In this document: piece by piece, positions 60,023 through 64,000 of the stretch | Layout of the letters: each line of letters opens with the position of its first letter | Numbering within the stretch: the stretch's first letter is position 1 | Notes under the pieces: model-generated | Database searches by the model: none | The model's input: the letters and a program-made list of their open reading frames with translations, nothing else | Told to the model about the DNA's origin: nothing | DNA from: Streptomyces sp. BK340 | GTDB lineage: Bacteria; Actinomycetota; Actinomycetes; Streptomycetales; Streptomycetaceae | Direction: 5' to 3' | Assembly: GCF_007827595.1 (NCBI RefSeq) | Contig: NZ_VISR01000041.1 | Coordinates: 1-64,000 of the forward strand | DNA: 64,000 bases | Translations under genes and position numbers: made by a program

Positions 60023-62671
60023 TTATGCCCACTGCATGCCCAGCCCCCGCAGGGCCTCCGACTGCTGCGCGCTGAGCTTGTCGCGCCTCGATTTGGTGTT
60101 CGAGACCCACACACCCAGCTTGATCGACGTGCCGTCCGGTAGTTCTTCAACGTGTGCTCGCCCCACCACGGTCCGGCCTTCGCGGGCGATGTACTGGGCG
60201 AGGGCCGCCATTCCGCGCTCGAAGGCCACTGACACCTTTCCCACCGCCTTCCCGGCGCCCCCGTCTGCCGGGACCGCAGCAGGCGCCTCGGCAGGCTTTA
60301 CACCCAACTCGGAGAGCCGTTCCTGCTGCTCGGTGGACAGCTGCGCCCAGGTCCTCGCGTCTCGTTGCCTCACCAGCCATCGTCCGATGTCGTCGCCGTC
60401 GAAGGTCACGCCGGGTGCGATGTCGGGGAGCCGACCGCCTGGTTCGTCGGTGGCGAGTTCGGTGAGGACGCGGTGGTGGCGTTGCCAGTCGAGCGGCCAC
60501 GGGCAGTCCCAGTCCGGGTCGATGGCCGTCAGCTGCGCCGCGCGCTCCCGGGCCCGCTCAGCGTCCTTCCCGAGGCCGCCCTTGCGTCGGAGGTTGGCCA
60601 TCAGTTGCCCGATCGCGACGGGCTGTCCGTCGGGGTCGTCCCAGACGGCGTCTTGGCGGGGTGCGAGGTGTCCGGTGGCGCGCCGGTAGGAGCGCAGGGT
60701 GGCGAGTTTGGTCTCCCAGGCTTGGTTGCCCGGTTCCCACACCATCCCGGCTTCGGGGGCGTCGAGCAGTTCCTTGCGGTGCGGGTCGAGCTCTCCGGCC
60801 CGTAGTGCTTTGCGCTGTTGGTGCACCCACCTGCCCAGCGGGAACGCCTTGGTCACCCCCACCTGCGTCTCGACGTCGTAGGGCACGGCATACAGCCCGC
60901 TGATGTCGTTTTCCGCCCGCCACCGCAGCAGGGCTTGGTAGCCCTCGAGCCAGACCAGGGACTGTGGCCGGTAGACGCGGGTGCGCAGGAACGCGGCGAT
61001 GGTGGCGGGGTCGCGGGGGCTGGAGAACTGCAGCAGCTCCGACTCCGCCACGCCACTTCCCGCCTGTGGCCCCTCCGGTCCGGTGCCCGCGGCGGCGCCG
61101 GCGATGATGCGCCCGTCGTCGTCCCGTCGGACGTGCACCTTGCGCGTTCCTCGGGTGAGGGCGCGGTTGGCGAGTTGTTCGGTGAGGTGTTCGGAGTGGG
61201 AGCGCAGGCCTTGGAGGACGGCGACGAGGGGGGCGTAGGAGGCGCTGGCGATCATGTCGGTGGGGTCTTCGCCGGGCTGGAGGAAGACCGGCACGATGAT
61301 CCGCGCGGTCTTGGTGGTGCCGTCGAGGTTGGGTCGCAGCGCCCGGCCGATGTTCTGCACGATCTCGACCTGGGAGCTGCGGGTGTCGGCGAAGCAGACG
61401 GCCTCCACACCCCGCTCGCCCCGGATGTCGACGCCTTCTCCGAGGACGCGGCAGCTGGCGAGGAACGCCCGGTGCACCCGCCGGCCCGCGGCGTCGATGC
61501 CATTGGCGAACTGGCGCAGGACTTCGCGGCGTTCGGTGACGAGGTGGTCGCCGCACAGCCAGGCCGCCCACACCCGGTCTGCGGGGACGTGCCGGCCGAC
61601 GGCCTCGACGTCCCCCGGCTCGGCACCGAGAGGAGAGGCGGGCCGGGCGGCGGCCTCGTCCAGGGCGTGGGCGGTGACCTCGTCCGCATACAGGTCCGCA
61701 GCCGTCCGAGGCAGATTGACCGCGAAGGCTTCGGCTTCCTCGACCCGGCTGTGGAAGGTCATCATCGTCTTGATGTTGCGGGCACTGGCATGCTCCAGCA
61801 GCGCGGCCTGCAGTAGCGCGAGGCGCCGGCCCCGCCGCGCCTCGTCGGACAGGCCGACAAAGTAGTCGGGGTCCTCGATCTCCAGGACGTCGATCTCGAA
61901 CCCGGCGAGGACGCCCCGCTCGACCGCCTCCGAGAGCCCGAACTCCGCCAGCCACGGCCCGAACATGGCCGAGTCCTGGCCCATCGACGCCAGCTCCAGC
62001 TCGCGCCCGTCCTTCCCGCGCTGCGGCCGGGGAGAGGCCAGGATCCGCGGGGTAGCGGTCAGGTAGAGCCGGAAGTCGGCGGGGATACGGGTGTTGTCGT
62101 GGATCGCCGCCCACGACCGACCAAGATCACCCGCAGTCGAGTGGGCTTCGTCCACGACGGCGAGGTCGAACGGGGCCATCCGCTGTCCGTACAGCCGCTC
62201 CCCGCCCGCCAGAGCAGCCTCCAACGGCCCCCGCATCGTCCCCCGGCCCGCCGGGTCGTCGAAGTCCTCACGATCCACCAGCGAGGCGTACGTAGCGAAC
62301 ACGACCACCGGCCCCGACCCCGCCCACAGCGCGAGCTGAATCGGGTTGGTCGTCGTCCGCACCACCAGCGACTCGAGCACCGGATCGTTCTCCAGCGAGC
62401 ACACCGCCACCATCGGAGCACGATGGCCCACTGCCCGCCACGCCTGCGCGGTCTGCACAAGCAGATCCAGGGTCGGCACCGTCACCAGGATCCGGCCACC
62501 GGGGAAGCACTCCAGCGCACACGCAGCCGCCGTGATCGTCTTCCCCGACCCGGTCGCCGACACAATCGTCCCCCGCGCCCCCTGCGCCGGGACCGAAGAC
62601 CTTGCAGGAAACCCCACCCAATCCCGGAAAGCCGATTTCTGCCGTAGTTGGTGTTCGCGAAGCTGAATCAA
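60023..62671 (-). CDS. TtrA-like subtelomeric DEAH helicase
   Basis: The 882-residue product starts at TTG 62671, overlapping the upstream stop (TTGA). Helicase motifs: RGTIVSATGSGKTITAAACA (I), PFDLAVVDEAHSTAG (II), RLYLTATPRILA (III), ASCRVLGEGVDIRG (V) and IVQNIGRALRPNLDG (VI). Several helicase-associated repeats follow (YQALLRWRAENDISG, LGRWVHQQRKALRAGEL, ELLDAPEAGMVWEP, TKLATLRSYRRATGHLAPRQ) and a family tail LGVWVSNTKSRRDKLSAQQS. Helicases of this build (TtrA) lie near the ends of Streptomyces chromosomes and SLP2-like plasmids and are linked to conjugal transfer. Distance to the palindromic end is ~1.3 kb from its start. It shares features with the helicase at 3141. Confidence 0.8.
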   Translation of the reverse strand: MIQLREHQLRQKSAFRDWVGFPARSSVPAQGARGTIVSATGSGKTITAAACALECFPGGRILVTVPTLDLLVQTAQAWRAVGHRAPMVAVCSLENDPVLESLVVRTTTNPIQLALWAGSGPVVVFATYASLVDREDFDDPAGRGTMRGPLEAALAGGERLYGQRMAPFDLAVVDEAHSTAGDLGRSWAAIHDNTRIPADFRLYLTATPRILASPRPQRGKDGRELELASMGQDSAMFGPWLAEFGLSEAVERGVLAGFEIDVLEIEDPDYFVGLSDEARRGRRLALLQAALLEHASARNIKTMMTFHSRVEEAEAFAVNLPRTAADLYADEVTAHALDEAAARPASPLGAEPGDVEAVGRHVPADRVWAAWLCGDHLVTERREVLRQFANGIDAAGRRVHRAFLASCRVLGEGVDIRGERGVEAVCFADTRSSQVEIVQNIGRALRPNLDGTTKTARIIVPVFLQPGEDPTDMIASASYAPLVAVLQGLRSHSEHLTEQLANRALTRGTRKVHVRRDDDGRIIAGAAAGTGPEGPQAGSGVAESELLQFSSPRDPATIAAFLRTRVYRPQSLVWLEGYQALLRWRAENDISGLYAVPYDVETQVGVTKAFPLGRWVHQQRKALRAGELDPHRKELLDAPEAGMVWEPGNQAWETKLATLRSYRRATGHLAPRQDAVWDDPDGQPVAIGQLMANLRRKGGLGKDAERARERAAQLTAIDPDWDCPWPLDWQRHHRVLTELATDEPGGRLPDIAPGVTFDGDDIGRWLVRQRDARTWAQLSTEQQERLSELGVKPAEAPAAVPADGGAGKAVGKVSVAFERGMAALAQYIAREGRTVVGRAHVEELPDGTSIKLGVWVSNTKSRRDKLSAQQSEALRGLGMQWA

Positions 62672-63234
62672 AAGAGTTCTCCGGACTCAGGAAGGACCTG
62701 GACGACGGAAGCGATGCGGCATCCGGTGCGCTGGTAGAGGCCGCCGTCTTTACCGTGCACGGCCCAGGCCCGCTCGGCCGCTGCCTCGGCTGACGCAGCC
62801 ATTAGATGAACGACCGGACCCGGCACGCCCGGGCGGGAGCGGCCGGCGACGGGCCGAGTACCGATCCGGTAGACGCGGTGCCGCGAGATCTCCACAGCCG
62901 CGACACCCGACCGCTCGGCCTCAGCCACCTCGGTCATCAGCCGCTGCAACCGCTCCTCTTCACAGCGGACAGCACGCGCGTCACGGGAGGGCGCGTACAC
63001 GGCCACCTGATCCCTGTCCATGGCAGCGGCGATCCGCTCCCACTGAACGCACCGCAGCTCCGCGATCAACAGCTCACTCAAGTGATGCGGTTCCGCAGGC
63101 CCCACCCGTGCGCGCCCGGCGCGTTCCTGCGCCAGATGTACCTGCGCGGCCACCTGACGCCGATCGAGTGCGGCGGCCCTCGCGATCACCCCAAGCCGCG
63201 CAAGCTCATGCGGGAGATACTCGTAGATCAACAC
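62668..63234 (-). CDS. Hypothetical protein coupled to the subtelomeric helicase
   Basis: GTG at 63234 gives 188 residues. The N-terminal ~110 residues are helical and Ala/Arg-rich (LARLGVIARAAALDRRQVAA, CEEERLQRLMTEVAEAERSG). The C-terminal ~70 residues look alpha/beta (EISRHRVYRIGTRP, VVHLMAASAEAAAERAWAVH). Its stop overlaps the helicase start by four bases, so both are co-translated. No family recognised. It is divergent from the last gene, with a perfect palindrome between. Confidence 0.6.
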   Translation of the reverse strand: MLIYEYLPHELARLGVIARAAALDRRQVAAQVHLAQERAGRARVGPAEPHHLSELLIAELRCVQWERIAAAMDRDQVAVYAPSRDARAVRCEEERLQRLMTEVAEAERSGVAAVEISRHRVYRIGTRPVAGRSRPGVPGPVVHLMAASAEAAAERAWAVHGKDGGLYQRTGCRIASVVQVLPESGELF

Positions 63235-63280
63235 ACGATGCGGCTCTCTGCCGGGGGTCCTTCGATTACGCCAATGCTAC

Positions 63281-63307
63281 ATGCTGCATCACACCGAGAT
63301 GCAGCAT
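63281..63307. promoter_or_regulatory. 10-bp perfect palindrome in last divergent promoter
   Basis: ATGCTGCATC (63281-63290) and GATGCAGCAT (63298-63307) with a seven-base spacer lie between the divergent starts at 63234 and 63351. The symmetry and position suit a dimeric regulator. It is relatively AT-rich for this DNA. Confidence 0.55.
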
Positions 63308-63350
63308 TAACGGTGGAGCCCTGCATGCGCTGTCTCGTAGGATCCCTGTC

Positions 63351-63822
63351 ATGGACTGGGGACCGCTCGTGAGCACGTCACTCGGTGCTGTCATCGGCAT
63401 CGCCTCCACGCTGGCGACGGATCAGATACGGACCAAGCGCGGCCGGGAAGACAAGGACCAGGCCGCACGGCAGCAGCTGTACGGCGATTACCTGGCCGCT
63501 CTCGCCAGGACGAGGAACCATTTGCGGATGGCGGCAAGGCCGTCTGGCTTGCCAGATGGAGAACGGGTTCGCAGGGCTGCTGAGGCGTTCCACGAGGGGA
63601 ATGCCTACGAACTGCGCTATCAGATCGCGGTGGTGGCGCCCAGGGAAGTCGTCGAGGCATCGACTGCCGCGTTTCGGTCCCTGCGGGATCTGAGGGACCT
63701 CATGGAAGGGGGGAGCACTCCATACCAGTCAGGACTACGTGCAGGCCCGGGACAGGTGGGAGCTCCTGCTCGCGGAGTTGCGGATCGCAATGAGGCGGGA
63801 TCTCGGCAGGCAGGTCTTCTAG
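63351..63822 (+). pseudogene. Telomere-proximal hypothetical gene with one-base frameshift
   Basis: ATG at 63351 opens DWGPLVSTSLGAVIGIASTL (an N-terminal TM anchor), then DQIRTKRGREDKDQAARQQL, YGDYLAALARTRNHLRMAAR and AFRSLRDLRDLMEG. At the six-G run 63708-63713 the frame slips. Deleting one G restores YVQARDRWELLLAELRIAMR then RDLGRQVF and a stop at 63820-63822, a 156-residue protein of a familiar Streptomyces family with a membrane anchor and cytosolic helices. As given, the frame runs on into the telomeric palindromes. Either an assembly indel or a slippage-prone run. Confidence 0.62.
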
Positions 63823-63866
63823 CCACCCCAGCCTCACCCCGTAGCCGCTCGGACCGCAGGCCCGTT

Positions 63867-64000
63867 GGCCGGCCCCGCGCAGCGGGGCCGGCCTGTGGCG
63901 CGTAGCGCCACCCGGTGACCGGAGCGCAGCGAAGGCACCGGATGAGGGCGAAGCCCTCACTGCTCCGGAGCGCAGCGGACGGAGCATCACCGGCCTTGCG
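63867..64000. repeat. Telomere-like palindrome cluster
   Basis: Consecutive hairpins: (I) 63867-63878 with 63882-63893, 12 bp perfect, loop GCA; (II) 63895-63901 with 63905-63911, 7 bp, loop GTA; (III) 63912-63917 with 63936-63941 enclosing an inner C-GCA-G turn and G/A-rich mismatches; (IV) 63943-63949 with 63953-63959, 7 bp, loop GAA; (V) 63962-63967 with 63980-63985 around another C-GCA-G turn. Serial palindromes with purine-type trinucleotide loops are the hallmark of Streptomyces telomeres. The sequence is not the archetypal one I remember. The physical end is probably at or just beyond base 64000. Confidence 0.78.

Noticed and set aside
1..64000. tRNA or rRNA genes and tRNA-type attachment sites
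   Set aside because: None was recognised by eye on either strand; integrase remnants have no visible adjacent tRNA.

Overview
The window is very GC-rich actinobacterial DNA, with strong G/C at third codon positions, GTG/TTG starts and many 1-4 nt stop/start overlaps. It carries several gene families found almost only in Streptomyces and relatives: Tap/Tpg telomere proteins, a replication-relaxation protein, WD40/STAND proteins and SpoIIE-type phosphatases. The best reading is the right end of a linear Streptomyces replicon, either a linear plasmid or a plasmid-like chromosome arm. The last ~135 bp (63867-64000) hold five consecutive hairpin palindromes with 3-nt loops, the architecture of Streptomyces telomeres. 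A canonical tap-tpg operon lies 14 kb inside that end (47497-50289).

Layout. 1-5.4 kb: the 3' end of an IS701-like transposase abuts a divergent telomere operon made of a truncated Tap-like gene, a Tpg-like gene and a helicase. 5.5-11.9 kb: an XRE/NTPase/repeat protein paired divergently with a tiny membrane protein, then two membrane-associated hypotheticals and a Tn3-transposase-N-domain/Ymh fusion. 12-17 kb: a four-gene tyrosine-recombinase operon and an orphan gene of lower GC. 17.4-24.5 kb: broken integrase and MobF relaxase, a 600 bp non-coding tract rich in GTGCGCAC palindromes, a second XRE/tiny-membrane-protein pair, a replication-relaxation gene and a decayed IS481-like element with a passenger gene. 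24.8-31.2 kb: TetR, hydrolase, HxlR, quinone oxidoreductase and TetR genes, a PP2C phosphatase, a secreted HNH nuclease and a kinase remnant. 31.3-37.9 kb: a probable defence island (GHKL ATPase with nuclease-like tail, P-loop kinase, two-gene nuclease-like/winged-helix operon, PIN protein). 38-44 kb: a decaying Tn7/Tn5053-like transposon (TniB, TniA, TnsA-like, TniQ) followed by three degenerate type I-E-like CRISPR repeats. 44-47 kb: a coiled-coil protein and an ECF-sigma operon. 47.5-50.3 kb: tap-tpg. 50.5-58.8 kb: a nuclease-like protein, a FnIII-AA10 protein, a mosaic of remnants and an XRE-NTPase-WD40 protein with another divergent small membrane protein. 59.5-63.8 kb: subtelomeric genes including a TtrA-like helicase, then the palindromes.

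How the parts fit. Tap binds the telomere and recruits Tpg, which primes end patching; the TtrA-like helicase next to the end and the helicase in the left operon belong to the same end-associated gene pool. Relaxase, replication-relaxation, recombinase and transposon genes point to a mobile replicon assembled by repeated insertion. The rest is largely conflict or defence cargo. At least six genes are interrupted by single-base or nonsense lesions, several in G/C runs, so some breaks may be assembly indels. All functional names are read from sequence motifs and remembered family features; no database search was run.
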